Positions 16,348 through 24,480 are shown, counted from the first letter of the stretch. The stretch: 44,666 nucleotides of DNA from Propionispora sp. 2/2-37 (GCF_001298735.1 NZ_CYSP01000024.1:1-44666); one strand, 5' to 3'. Program-made: numbers and translations. The notes: a model not told the origin generated them from the sequence alone.

Positions 16348-16986
16348 ATGATGGAAGAACTTCAGTTTATTTATAAACGGTACAGTGTGCGCAAGTTTCA
16401 GGAAAAGCCGGTCAAGGCTGAAGATCTGGAGGCTATCCTGACGGCGGCTGTTCATGCGCCTTCCGGAAAAAATCTGCAGAACTGGCACTTCGTGGTGGTC
16501 AGCCGGCGGGAAATGATCGAACAGATGGCGGGCGCCGTGCAGGAAAAAAATAAGCAGCTGGCTGAATTTATAGCGGAAGACGAGCGGAAGGCTTTTACCG
16601 CTATGATACCTTACCATACCGTTTTTAAGGGGGCGCCGGTGGTCATTTTAGTGTATGCCGGACCGTATCCCAGTGTGGCGGACAGCCTGCTTAAGTCCGG
16701 CAGGCTGCCGCAGCAGGAGGCACTGGAATATGCCAAGCCCGGTCCGGGAATTCAAAATATTGCCGCCGCCATGGAAAACCTGGTGCTGGCAGCGGCCGCT
16801 TTAGGCTACGGCACTTGCTGGATGACCGGTCCGACTTATGCGGCTGAAGAAATCAGCAAACTGGTGGGGTTCTCGAAGGAAGGGTACCATCTGGCGGCCA
16901 TGACGCCGCTGGGGGTTCCGGCGGCATCGCCCTTGCAGCGAACGAAACGTAAACCGCTTGCGGAAGTGGTAACCTTTGTGGAATAA
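16348..16986 (+). CDS. nitroreductase family protein
   Basis: A 212-aa FMN-dependent nitroreductase-fold protein. The N-terminal motif is RYSVRKFQEKPV, then APSGKNLQNWHFVVV (FMN contact), and near the C-terminus the GYGTCWM segment typical of these enzymes. Such proteins reduce nitro groups, quinones or similar acceptors with NAD(P)H. Start: ATG 16348 (or 16351) fits the AGGGAG site; a GTG at 16342 lies within the ribosome binding site. A metallophosphoesterase and an old-yellow-enzyme gene follow with gaps of 26 and 27 bp, so the three form a likely operon. The natural substrate is not apparent. Confidence 0.9.
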   Translation: MMEELQFIYKRYSVRKFQEKPVKAEDLEAILTAAVHAPSGKNLQNWHFVVVSRREMIEQMAGAVQEKNKQLAEFIAEDERKAFTAMIPYHTVFKGAPVVILVYAGPYPSVADSLLKSGRLPQQEALEYAKPGPGIQNIAAAMENLVLAAAALGYGTCWMTGPTYAAEEISKLVGFSKEGYHLAAMTPLGVPAASPLQRTKRKPLAEVVTFVE

Positions 16987-17012
16987 GCTGTCCGCGAATA
17001 CAGGAGGACATT

Positions 17013-18188
17013 GTGCACGGACCCAATTATATGTTTATTTTTGTCGTATTATTTTTATTATTTAGCATTAGCTGGCTGATATACCGGATACTGAAATCCC
17101 AAACCGATGCTTTCCGTTCTGCCGGAGCCAGGTGGGCCTATTGGCTGCTAACCGTTAGTGCGGTTGCCGTTATTTTTACCAATCGCTGGCTGTATCAGCT
17201 GGGGGTCCCTGCCGATTGGTTTGCGCTGCCGGTATTGTGGATCATTGCTCAATTGCTGACACTGCCGCTGCTGGTAGTACTGCTGGGGGGCAGCTGGCTG
17301 TGGCATAAACTGGGCGGAGGTGGAAAAACCAGTATCAACAGGAGCCGGCGCTCTTTTTTACGCAATGCCTTTGGGGCTGTGCCCCTGCTGGCTTTTGCCG
17401 GCAGTGCCCGCGGGGTATATAATGCCGAGGAGCAGCTGGTGGTTCAGCGCTATACCCTGGCGCTGCCGCAGCTGCCGCCGTCTTTGGATCAGTTCAGGCT
17501 GGTCCAGATCAGTGATACGCATGTGGGGGCTTTTTTCGATCTGGCCAAGCTGGAACGGGTATTGGATATCATCCGGCAGGAACAGCCGCATATACTGGTT
17601 ATTACCGGCGATTTAATCGATGATTTGGAACTCCTGGAGCAAACCGTTGCCAAATTAAGCGGGCTTCATGGAAAAATCCCTTACGGTATCTATTTTTGCT
17701 GGGGAAATCATGAGTATTTCCGCAATATTGACGCTATCCGCCAGGCCTTGGCCAACAGCCCTGTCCGGGTGTTAACCAACCAGAGTGCCAGAATACTGGA
17801 TGGAGAAATCCCCTTTTATCTGGCCGGGGTAGATTATCCCTGGGCCCGGGAAGCCGGCGGACAGGAGACCGTCCGGCGCGAGTTTTTTGCCGAGGCCATG
17901 CAGGACGTTCCAGAAAAGGCATTTACGGTGCTGCTTAGCCACCATCCGGATTTCATTGAAAATGCATTTGCCGCAGGTATTCCGCTGACGCTTGCCGGAC
18001 ATACCCACGGCGGGCAGATCGGGATATTCGGACACTCTCTTTTGCCGTTAAGCTACCGCTATATGCGCGGTTTTTACCGGCAGGGCCAAAGCCAGGCCTA
18101 CGTGAGTGTGGGGACCGGGCACTGGCTGCCGTTCCGTCTTGGCTGCCCGGCGGAAATCAGCGTATTTACTTTTCAACTGCCAACATAA
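17013..18188 (+). CDS. membrane-bound metallophosphoesterase (YkuE/YaeI-like)
   Basis: A 391-aa calcineurin-like phosphoesterase. Three hydrophobic segments fill about residues 5-100, followed by RRSFLRNAF (about 113-121), a twin-arginine-like stretch leading to a further hydrophobic run. The catalytic domain starts near 155 with ISDTHVG, then TGDLIDD, WGNHEY, LSHHPDF and AGHTHGGQIG, the full set of metal-binding motifs. The domain probably faces the outside of the membrane. Relatives cleave phosphodiesters or UDP-lipid substrates, but the true substrate is unknown. The start is GTG 17013 after AGGAGGACATT. It sits in the middle of the nitroreductase to OYE gene group. Confidence 0.9.
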   Translation: MHGPNYMFIFVVLFLLFSISWLIYRILKSQTDAFRSAGARWAYWLLTVSAVAVIFTNRWLYQLGVPADWFALPVLWIIAQLLTLPLLVVLLGGSWLWHKLGGGGKTSINRSRRSFLRNAFGAVPLLAFAGSARGVYNAEEQLVVQRYTLALPQLPPSLDQFRLVQISDTHVGAFFDLAKLERVLDIIRQEQPHILVITGDLIDDLELLEQTVAKLSGLHGKIPYGIYFCWGNHEYFRNIDAIRQALANSPVRVLTNQSARILDGEIPFYLAGVDYPWAREAGGQETVRREFFAEAMQDVPEKAFTVLLSHHPDFIENAFAAGIPLTLAGHTHGGQIGIFGHSLLPLSYRYMRGFYRQGQSQAYVSVGTGHWLPFRLGCPAEISVFTFQLPT

Positions 18189-18215
18189 GGAGTTCCCATA
18201 AAGGAGGATGAAGAT

Positions 18216-19229
18216 ATGTTGTTTCAACCTTTTTGTTTGAAAAATTTATCAATAAAAAACCGCATTGTGATGCCGCCGATGTGCATGTATTCAGCCGGCA
18301 GGGACGGCCTGGTGACAGACTGGCATGTCCTGCATTACGCAACTAGGGCGGAGGGGCAGACAGGACTCATCATTGTGGAAGCCACCGGTGTGGAGGACCG
18401 CGGCCGGATTTCCGACCAGGATCTGGGGCTGTGGGACGACGGACAGATCGCCGGGTTCAAGAAACTGACCGCCGCCGTACATGACCGGGGCGGCAAAGTG
18501 GCCATTCAGCTTAATCATGCCGGCAGGAAGAGCGAGGTTCCCTATCTGGAACCGGTTGCCCCTTCCGCGCTGATTTTTGGCGAGGGATACCGCTTGCCCA
18601 GAAGGTTGACACCGGAAGAAATCCGGCAGGTGATAACGATGTTCGCCGACGCCGCCCGCAGAGCGGTGGCGGCAGGATTTGACGCCATTGAAATTCATGC
18701 GGCCCATGGTTATTTGCTGAATCAGTTTATGTCGCCGCTCAGCAATAACCGGGACGATGCCTATGGCGGCAGTCTGGCCAACCGGACGCGGTTGCTGGGG
18801 GAAGTGCTGGATGCGGTAAAACAGGTCATTCCGGCAGACATGCCGCTGTGGGTGAGAGTCACCGCCGAGGAATATGAAACTGCCGGCAATACGCCGGACG
18901 TGGTGGCAGACATGCTGAACCTGGTGAAAGACAAGGGTATTGATGCCGTGCATGTCAGTTCCGGCGGATTAACTCCTTTCCAGGTCCGGGCGTATCCCGG
19001 CTATCAGATTGGCTTTGCCCTTACGATCAAGCAAAAGACCGGTCTGCCGGTTATCGGCGGCGGACTGATTACCAATGCCAAAGAGGCCGGGCAAGTGGTC
19101 AAGGCCGGTGTGGATATGGTTTTCCTCGGCCGCGAACTGCTGCGCAATCCGTACTGGCCGTTGCAGGCGGCGCACATTCTGCAGGAAGCGGTGACCTGGC
19201 CTAAAGCGTATTTCCGCGCCAGGTATTAA
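18216..19229 (+). CDS. namA: NADPH dehydrogenase, old yellow enzyme (NamA/YqjM)
   Basis: A 337-aa FMN-dependent ene-reductase of the YqjM class. It reduces activated C=C bonds and some nitro compounds with NADPH. The motif PPMCMYS holds the Cys that tunes the flavin in YqjM, HAAHGYLLNQF holds the substrate-binding His pair, and GGSLANRTRLLGEV and GGGLITNAKEA form the FMN phosphate site. SD AAAGGAGGATG precedes ATG 18216. It is the third gene of the group starting with the nitroreductase, all likely in reductive detoxification or related chemistry (inference). Confidence 0.93.
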   Translation: MLFQPFCLKNLSIKNRIVMPPMCMYSAGRDGLVTDWHVLHYATRAEGQTGLIIVEATGVEDRGRISDQDLGLWDDGQIAGFKKLTAAVHDRGGKVAIQLNHAGRKSEVPYLEPVAPSALIFGEGYRLPRRLTPEEIRQVITMFADAARRAVAAGFDAIEIHAAHGYLLNQFMSPLSNNRDDAYGGSLANRTRLLGEVLDAVKQVIPADMPLWVRVTAEEYETAGNTPDVVADMLNLVKDKGIDAVHVSSGGLTPFQVRAYPGYQIGFALTIKQKTGLPVIGGGLITNAKEAGQVVKAGVDMVFLGRELLRNPYWPLQAAHILQEAVTWPKAYFRARY

Positions 19230-19311
19230 AGTTACCATTGACTTAACGACATTGTTTTGGTAAGTTAGATGCGGATACTATGCCAATTATTGAAGAAAAA
19301 AAGGTGAAATT

Positions 19312-20073
19312 ATGTTGCATGCATTTTCCCGCACCGAACTCTTAATCGGTCCGGAAGCTTTAGAAAAATTGTCGCACGCCAAGGTTGCCGTTTTCGGCAT
19401 CGGCGGAGTGGGCACCTTTGTCGTAGAGGGACTGGTCCGGTCAGGAGTCGGCAAGTTTGTACTTGTTGATGATGATTGTATCTGCCTTACCAATATAAAC
19501 AGACAACTGCATGCGACCAGAAAAACCATTGGCAGGCCGAAGGTGGAGGTTATGCGCGAACGGATACTGGAAATCAATCCGCAGGCGGAAGTGACCGTAT
19601 TCCAAACCTTTTACCTGCCGGAAAATGCCGCGGAGCTGATCAGGGACGATTATGACTATATTGTCGATGCGACTGATACGGTAACAGCCAAGCTGGATTT
19701 GGTGGTACGGGCGCATGAACGGAATATTCCGATTATCAGTTGTATGGGTGCCGGGAATAAGCTGGACCCTACCAGACTGGAAGTGACGGATATCTTCCGC
19801 ACGTCGGTCTGCCCGCTGGCCAAGGTCATGCGGCAGGAATTGCGCAAAAGAAAGATCCCGGGGTTAAAGGTGGTGTACTCGAAAGAGGAGCCGCTGAGGC
19901 CGCTGGAAACCGAAGGAGGCAGTTGCAGCACCGGTTGCATCTGTCCGCCGGGAACTACCCGCAAATGCACCACCCGCAACCAGATTCCCGGCAGTATTGC
20001 CTTTGTTCCCTCGGTAGCCGGCCTGATTATTGCCGGAGAAGTGGTAAAGGATCTTATAGCCGACAAAGTGTAG
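19312..20073 (+). CDS. tcdA: tRNA threonylcarbamoyladenosine dehydratase TcdA
   Basis: A 253-aa member of the ThiF/MoeB/E1 family, TcdA (CsdL/YgdL) branch. It uses ATP to form the cyclic ct6A form of threonylcarbamoyladenosine at position 37 of ANN-decoding tRNAs. Motifs seen: GIGGVGTFVVEGLVRSGVG for nucleotide binding, DDDCICLTNINRQ with the family Arg/Gln, and DATDT. The C-terminal Cys-rich segment GGSCSTGCICPPGTTRKCTT is a typical extension in Firmicute homologues. ATG 19312 is preceded by AAAAGGTGAAATT. A terminator follows. Neighbours give no functional link. Confidence 0.92.
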   Translation: MLHAFSRTELLIGPEALEKLSHAKVAVFGIGGVGTFVVEGLVRSGVGKFVLVDDDCICLTNINRQLHATRKTIGRPKVEVMRERILEINPQAEVTVFQTFYLPENAAELIRDDYDYIVDATDTVTAKLDLVVRAHERNIPIISCMGAGNKLDPTRLEVTDIFRTSVCPLAKVMRQELRKRKIPGLKVVYSKEEPLRPLETEGGSCSTGCICPPGTTRKCTTRNQIPGSIAFVPSVAGLIIAGEVVKDLIADKV

Positions 20074-20081
20074 TTTGGATG

Positions 20082-20126
20082 ACCCTCTTGAAGGCTGCCT
20101 GGCCGGTTCTTCAAGAGGGTTATTAT
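20082..20126 (+). terminator. terminator after tcdA
   Basis: An 11-bp perfect stem (20082-20092 with 20110-20120) with a weak tail, TATTAT. Confidence 0.65.
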
Positions 20127-20159
20127 GCTGTATAATGTGGTTGGGTAAGGAGTTTGTTT

Positions 20160-21104
20160 ATGGATCTCAAGCTAGAACTGCTGTATTTTGCCGTTGATTT
20201 ACTGCTGCCGCTGACAGCCGGCTATTATTGCCGCCGCAAGAACTGGACTTCCGACCGGTTTATGGATCAGATCGTGTCGTTTAATATTGTCATTATCACC
20301 TCGCTGTTGTCTTTATTCAGTTTTTGGGGATTAAAACTGGATGCAGCCTTGTTATGGCTGCCGGTACTGGGGATTGGCGCCAGTCTGATCCCCGGATTGT
20401 TAGCGTATTTACGGTCCGGGCGCAAATATATAAGTGAACTGGATCAGGGCAGCTATATTCTGGCGGCGGCCCTGTCCAATATGGGCACCATCGGCGGTTT
20501 AAGCGTGTTTTTCATGTATGGTGAGATTGCCTATGCGTATACGCAGCTAATGACCATGTTTTTTAATGTGGTGGTTTTCGCCGTCTGCTTTCCCATGGCC
20601 CAGTACTACTATTTGAAAAGCCAGTCCGGAGGCAGCCTGCACATTCCCTGGCTGTCCCTGCTCCTAAACCGCAACCAGCTGCCCATTGTGGCATTGGTGC
20701 TGGGCCTCGGCCTGTCCGGCCTGGGGATAGCGCGCCCGCCGGTTATTGGCGATATTTTTCCGGCCCTGCTGCATATCGGTGCCTGGACGGCACTGATACC
20801 GGTCGGGTTTTCCCTGAATTTTGGCGAGATGAAAAAATACTATAGTGATACCCTGGATCTGATTCCCATTAAATTTGTGATTACCCCGCTGGCCATCTAT
20901 GCGGCGGCCAAAGCCACGATTGGCGATGCGGTCATTGACAATACGGCGCTGGTGCTGGCCAGTACGCCGCCGGCCATCAATTCCGTACTGACCGCTAAGA
21001 TTCACAATTTGAATGTGGATATCGCCATGGCCTCGTTTGTCATCCTGACCGTGCTGTTTTTGGTAGTGGTGTATCCGGTGCTGTTCTTTTGCCTAATGTC
21101 CTGA
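20160..21104 (+). CDS. AEC family transporter
   Basis: A 314-aa membrane protein of the auxin efflux carrier (AEC) family, with about ten hydrophobic segments and the conserved second-half block ALVLASTPPAINSVL. In bacteria such carriers export or take up small organic acids such as malate or malonate. A TATAAT at 20131-20136 could be its -10. The start ATG 20160 is 7 nt after TAAGGAG; a TTG at 20154 in the same frame is less likely. The substrate is not clear from the neighbours. Confidence 0.87.
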   Translation: MDLKLELLYFAVDLLLPLTAGYYCRRKNWTSDRFMDQIVSFNIVIITSLLSLFSFWGLKLDAALLWLPVLGIGASLIPGLLAYLRSGRKYISELDQGSYILAAALSNMGTIGGLSVFFMYGEIAYAYTQLMTMFFNVVVFAVCFPMAQYYYLKSQSGGSLHIPWLSLLLNRNQLPIVALVLGLGLSGLGIARPPVIGDIFPALLHIGAWTALIPVGFSLNFGEMKKYYSDTLDLIPIKFVITPLAIYAAAKATIGDAVIDNTALVLASTPPAINSVLTAKIHNLNVDIAMASFVILTVLFLVVVYPVLFFCLMS

Positions 21105-21110
21105 CGGGAG

Positions 21111-21140
21111 TTGTCAGGCAAAAGGCCGGTATGCTATTAT
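21111..21140 (+). promoter_or_regulatory. promoter of the DUF6485-like gene
   Basis: TTGTCA (21111-21116), 18 bp, TATTAT (21135-21140). Confidence 0.55.
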
Positions 21141-21199
21141 CAAGGTAACTGGTCCGTCAAAAACGGGCTGAAATTAAAGAGACAAGGAGAGGATTATGA

Positions 21200-21331
21200 A
21201 TGAATGGCTGTAATGAGAAAAACTGTACGTGCCCGTACACAAACTGTGAACGGCATGGCAAATGCTGCGAATGTATTAATTATCACCGCAGTGTTGAAGG
21301 AAAAGTATTTTGTATGAAAGATGCTAAATGA
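21200..21331 (+). CDS. small Cys-rich protein (DUF6485-like), 43 aa
   Basis: A 43-codon gene. The protein contains eight cysteines in the order CxxxxCxCxxxxC...CCxC...C, with the core CPYTNCERHGKCCECINYHR. This resembles the DUF6485 pattern (CP..C..HGKCCECV.YH), small zinc-ribbon-like proteins of anaerobes with unknown function. The start ATG 21200 follows AAGGAGAGG; an earlier ATG at 21196 gives only five codons. A promoter lies upstream at 21111-21140. A candidate ncRNA follows on the same strand. Cys spacing suggests zinc or iron binding. Confidence 0.75.
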   Translation: MNGCNEKNCTCPYTNCERHGKCCECINYHRSVEGKVFCMKDAK

Positions 21332-21410
21332 TGGCTGGTGTTACCATTTGCACTTGTGTGCAAATTTCTAAAGAAACTTTGGTTTAAGGGTAGTAATTTT
21401 AGCCCCAAAT

Positions 21411-21419
21411 TGGTATAAT
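21411..21419 (+). promoter_or_regulatory. extended -10 promoter of the candidate ncRNA
   Basis: TGGTATAAT (TG-n-TATAAT) with no clear -35; a predicted start near 21426. Confidence 0.5.
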
Positions 21420-21425
21420 AATAAT

Positions 21426-21508
21426 GAAGCAACGGAGCACTAAGGGGGATTGGCCAGTGTTTTGGCGGACGCTGGTTAATTGGGGCGATGCTCCGTTGCG
21501 CGGTTTTT
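21426..21508 (+). ncRNA. candidate rod-like ncRNA, about 83 nt
   Basis: A perfect 11-bp closing stem (GCAACGGAGCA 21429-21439 with TGCTCCGTTGC 21489-21499) encloses a second stem (TTGGCCAGTG 21450-21459 with CGCTGGTTAA 21470-21479, including G-T pairs). Purine-rich unpaired strands lie between (CTAAGGGGG and TGGGGCGA). The closing stem is followed by GCGG and T5, so the RNA carries its own terminator. An extended -10 promoter lies seven bases upstream. No reading frame of note. It does not match any riboswitch consensus I know. It could be a stand-alone sRNA, or only a bulky terminator of the small gene upstream. Confidence 0.5.
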
Positions 21509-21517
21509 AACATGATG

Positions 21518-21541
21518 GGCAGCTTTTGGCTGCCTTTTTTA
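21518..21541 (+). terminator. second terminator after the candidate ncRNA
   Basis: GGCAGC (21518-21523) pairs with GCTGCC (21529-21534), then T7. Confidence 0.75.
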
Positions 21542-21565
21542 TATTCTTTTTATAGTAAAAAGATG

Positions 21566-21624
21566 CGGTTAAACGGTATAGGGCCCGGCAGTTGTTCCGG
21601 ACTCCATACCGTTCAACCGGTTTT
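21566..21624. repeat. long imperfect inverted repeat
   Basis: CGGTT, ACGGTAT and CCGG (21567-21588) have matching arms CCGG, ATACCGT and AACCG (21597-21619), with small internal loops, then TTTT. Together about 55 nt fold as one hairpin. It may be a third terminator in the series or a regulatory element ahead of the PHP gene. Confidence 0.5.
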
Positions 21625-21643
21625 ACAGCGGCTTGATTCTTGT

Positions 21644-21673
21644 CTGTTGTTCCCGGACCGGGAATGATACAAT
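21644..21673 (+). promoter_or_regulatory. promoter of the PHP gene with palindromic operator
   Basis: CTGTTG (21644-21649), 18 bp, TACAAT (21668-21673). The spacer contains the perfect palindrome TTCCCGG-A-CCGGGAA (21650-21664), a good place for a repressor site. Confidence 0.55.
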
Positions 21674-21715
21674 AGAAACAGTAGCTTTGCAACGTTTGGT
21701 TAGGAGATGATCATC

Positions 21716-22492
21716 ATGATAATGGATACCCACATGCATACCTGCTTTTCATCCGATGCCACCATGAAACTACAGGAGGCCATAGCCCAATCCGGGGAAC
21801 TCGGTATCGGTATTACAATAACCGAACATATGGATCTGGCCTATCCGGAACCGGGACAGTTTATTTTCGATGTGGATGCCTATTTTCGCGAGTACGGACC
21901 TTACCGCAATGAACGGCTGCTGCTGGGCGTGGAAATCGGCATGCGTCCGGATTGTCTGGAGGACAACCGCAAGCTGGCTAAAGGATATCCGTTTGATTAT
22001 ATCATCGGCTCGGTTCATGTAATTAATAATATCGACCTGTACTGGCAGTCTTTTTATGAAGGACGCACCAAAAAGGAAATTTATACCTGTTATTTTGATT
22101 CTATGCTGGAGTGCGTTGCCGGTCATGATTTCATTCACAGCCTGGGGCATATTGATTATATTGCCCGTTATGCACCTTTTGCCGACACCAATGTGTATTA
22201 TGAGGAATTTAAAGAGCAGATTGACCCGGTGCTGACTCTGCTGGCCAAACGGGAGCAGGCTTTAGAGATTAATACCAAACGTCCCCTGACGCCGGATGCG
22301 CTTCGTTTGCTGGTTCCGGTCTATCAACGGTTTGCCGAGCTAGGCGGGCGCTATGTGACCATAGGTTCTGACGCGCACCGGGCCAGCGAAATCGGACGCG
22401 ATTTTGCGGCCGCCTTTGATTTTGCCGCACACTGCGGGCTGCGTCCGGTCTGGTTTCAGGAGGGAAAGCCACGCTATATGCGGCGGGATTAA
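21716..22492 (+). CDS. PHP-domain phosphatase, HisJ (histidinol-phosphatase) family
   Basis: A 258-aa PHP-fold metallohydrolase. Metal-binding motifs are DTHMHTCFSSDA at the start, ITEHMD, GVEIG, GSVHVI, SLGHIDYIAR and TIGSDAH near the end, all in the order of HisK/HisJ histidinol phosphatases. The enzyme would remove phosphate from histidinol phosphate or a similar substrate; no his genes are near, so the assignment to histidine synthesis is open. Start: ATG 21716 lies 9 nt after TAGGAG, better than ATG 21707 immediately next to it. A palindrome sits in the promoter. Confidence 0.88.
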   Translation: MIMDTHMHTCFSSDATMKLQEAIAQSGELGIGITITEHMDLAYPEPGQFIFDVDAYFREYGPYRNERLLLGVEIGMRPDCLEDNRKLAKGYPFDYIIGSVHVINNIDLYWQSFYEGRTKKEIYTCYFDSMLECVAGHDFIHSLGHIDYIARYAPFADTNVYYEEFKEQIDPVLTLLAKREQALEINTKRPLTPDALRLLVPVYQRFAELGGRYVTIGSDAHRASEIGRDFAAAFDFAAHCGLRPVWFQEGKPRYMRRD

Positions 22493-22531
22493 ATCTTTGG
22501 TTTTTGTCAGTCCGCTTTTGGGCATGATAAA

Positions 22532-22558
22532 TACCGTGGTACGGTATGATGTAAATCA
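22532..22558 (+). promoter_or_regulatory. two palindromic sites upstream of the siroheme reductase
   Basis: TACCGT-GGT-ACGGTA (22532-22546) is a perfect inverted repeat. It is followed by TGAT-GTAA-ATCA (22547-22558), the core of a Crp/Fnr-type site. A possible -10 TATGAT is at 22545-22550. Redox or nitrogen-oxide control by a Crp/Fnr regulator is a guess. Confidence 0.45.
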
Positions 22559-22617
22559 CAGCAATGCCGGGAAGAACGTGGTATGATTAAGCCAACAACT
22601 GACAGGAGGTTGACACC

Positions 22618-23574
22618 ATGCTGCCCAAAGGAGCGAATTTACAAAAGATCCGTGACGGGAAAAAGACCTATGCCGTCACCCCACATATACCGGGAGGTTT
22701 TGTTAAAGCGAAAGATTTACGCCGTTATGCCGATGTGGCCGAACGGTATGGCGCCGTCTTAAAGCTGACATCGGCGCAGCGGATCATGATTACCGGGTTA
22801 AAGGCCGAGGATGTGGAAAAAGTCTGGGACGATCTGGGGATGCAGCCGGCCATTGGGTTTGCCAATTGCGTGCGCAGTGTAAAAATCTGTCCCGGGATTG
22901 CTTTTTGCAAACGGGGAAAACAGGACAGTATTAAACTGGGACTGGAGCTGGATAAGCGGTATCATAAAAAAGAAATGCCCTCCCGGATGAAGTTAGGCGT
23001 GGCAGGCTGCCCCAATTCCTGCGCCGAAGTACACATCAAAGATATCGGACTGCTGGCCACCGATAAAGGCTGGGATGTTTATGTGGGCGGCAGCGCCGGT
23101 TCGCACCCCCGTCTGGCCGACAAACTGATTGAAGACCTCACGCATGACGAGGCTCTGGCTATGGTGGAAATCATTGTCCGGTATTACCAAAAACATGCCG
23201 ATATTGAGCGGGTAGGCCAATTTATTGACCGCATTGGGTTTAAAAAGTTTAAAGCCGATGTACTGGCCGAATTCTATCAGGAATCCAGCCAGGCAACCGA
23301 ACCGCTGGTCAGCCAGTCGGCGGACGGGGAAAAACTTGTGCCGGTAGCCGGTGGGCTTACGGAGGGAGCGCTGGTATTCGGGGATAAAATCGACGCCGAC
23401 AGCGTGATTGCCGATATTATCCGTATTTATCCGCAGACCATCCCGGTTTTCCGTTCTTTCGGCATGGGCTGCCTGGGCTGTCCGTCGGCTACCGCCGAAC
23501 CGGTCGCCAAGGCGGCGGATATTCACGGTGTGGATGTAAACGAGATTCTGGCGGCATTAAATAAAGTAATCTAA
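22618..23574 (+). CDS. siroheme/4Fe-4S sulfite or nitrite reductase-like protein with DUF1858 tail
   Basis: A 318-aa protein. The N-terminal ferredoxin-like half domain (about 1-70) is followed by the siroheme-[4Fe-4S] signature C91-x5-C97 ... C131-x3-C135 (CPGIAFC and CPNSC), then GSHPRLADKLI. This is the small, single-subunit form of sulfite/nitrite reductase found in anaerobes, about 220 aa in its known short forms. The C-terminus (about 259-318) is a DUF1858 domain with the pattern FGMGCLGCPSATAE, which relates to hydroxylamine reductase and redox proteins. SD ACAGGAGGTTG is followed by ATG 22618. Substrate could be sulfite, nitrite or another small oxyanion. An unknown 222-aa protein gene follows 31 bp later. 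Confidence 0.88.
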   Translation: MLPKGANLQKIRDGKKTYAVTPHIPGGFVKAKDLRRYADVAERYGAVLKLTSAQRIMITGLKAEDVEKVWDDLGMQPAIGFANCVRSVKICPGIAFCKRGKQDSIKLGLELDKRYHKKEMPSRMKLGVAGCPNSCAEVHIKDIGLLATDKGWDVYVGGSAGSHPRLADKLIEDLTHDEALAMVEIIVRYYQKHADIERVGQFIDRIGFKKFKADVLAEFYQESSQATEPLVSQSADGEKLVPVAGGLTEGALVFGDKIDADSVIADIIRIYPQTIPVFRSFGMGCLGCPSATAEPVAKAADIHGVDVNEILAALNKVI

Positions 23575-23605
23575 ATTTCGATCTGGAGATTGAGGGGGAA
23601 AGGTT

Positions 23606-24274
23606 ATGAGCGCTTTTTTGGGGCATATTCATTATTGGCTGTATCATAAAATCCGGCTGGTGATAGAGCGGGAGCAGCTGGTTTATGAAACGGCAGCCGA
23701 AGCTTGCGGTGAAACCGCCGAAGAACTGCAGGCGCAGGTATGGCAAAGTTATGGACAGCCGCTGCCGGACAGCGATTTAAGCGAATTAATCGAGCACGGC
23801 AATATCCACGGCTGGCTGCAGCGGCAGATCAATATAGCCGAGTCGCGGGAAGCGGCGTTGATTAAGGAATTGCTGGATAACTGCGGACCGGAGGCGGAAG
23901 ATTGGATACGTTATGCTTTTACCCAGCACGGGGAACGGTGCGGCCGTCAGGCCGTACAGCAGCATAAATATGAAACGGAACGGGCTGACGGTATTTTTCA
24001 GGCCCTGAATGATTATTTATTGAACGGTATGCCCTGCGACCAGGCGGACAGCATCCTGGTCAGCAATGCCGATACGGTGGTGTGGGAAAGCAGCATTTGC
24101 CTGCAGGAGCCCAATTGGAAACGGGCCGGTGCTTCCGGAAAAATCATGAAAAAGCTTTATCAGGAATGGACGGCTGGTTTTGTTCAGGGAATCAACCCCG
24201 ATTTTTACTACAGCCAAACTGCCGATACCCTGCAAGGCGACCCTGTCAACCGCCAGGAAATTGTCCGGGGCTAG
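23606..24274 (+). CDS. hypothetical protein, partner of the siroheme reductase
   Basis: A 222-aa soluble protein I cannot place. It is acidic to neutral, helix-rich, without signal peptide or membrane segments. It has Cys residues at about 34, 93, 112, 144 and 168 and several His near the N-terminus (FLGHIHYWLYHK). The segment CLQEPNWKRAGAS and the end QGINPDFYY may be conserved family marks. It starts 31 nt after the reductase stop with GAGGGGGAAAGG before ATG 23606 and shares its terminator, so it is probably co-expressed. A role in assembly, electron transfer or sensing for the reductase is only a guess. Confidence 0.7.
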   Translation: MSAFLGHIHYWLYHKIRLVIEREQLVYETAAEACGETAEELQAQVWQSYGQPLPDSDLSELIEHGNIHGWLQRQINIAESREAALIKELLDNCGPEAEDWIRYAFTQHGERCGRQAVQQHKYETERADGIFQALNDYLLNGMPCDQADSILVSNADTVVWESSICLQEPNWKRAGASGKIMKKLYQEWTAGFVQGINPDFYYSQTADTLQGDPVNRQEIVRG

Positions 24275-24310
24275 AAAATTGCTGCCAAAATAAAATGCTT
24301 ATTGAAAAAG

Positions 24311-24354
24311 CAGTCTGCCGAACTTGTTATAACGGGCTCGGCAGACTGTTGTTT
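24311..24354 (+). terminator. terminator of the reductase operon
   Basis: An 11-bp perfect stem (24311-24321 with 24338-24348) followed by TTGTTTTG. Confidence 0.8.
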
Positions 24355-24480
24355 TGCCATACAATCCATCAATAGGCTGATAAAATCAGAGCGATATACC
24401 GGTGTCACCGGCAGGAAAAGGGGGCCTCAGGCGGGAATAGTATTTGGGAGACTGACCAGTTGTTATAGGAGATGAAAGCT

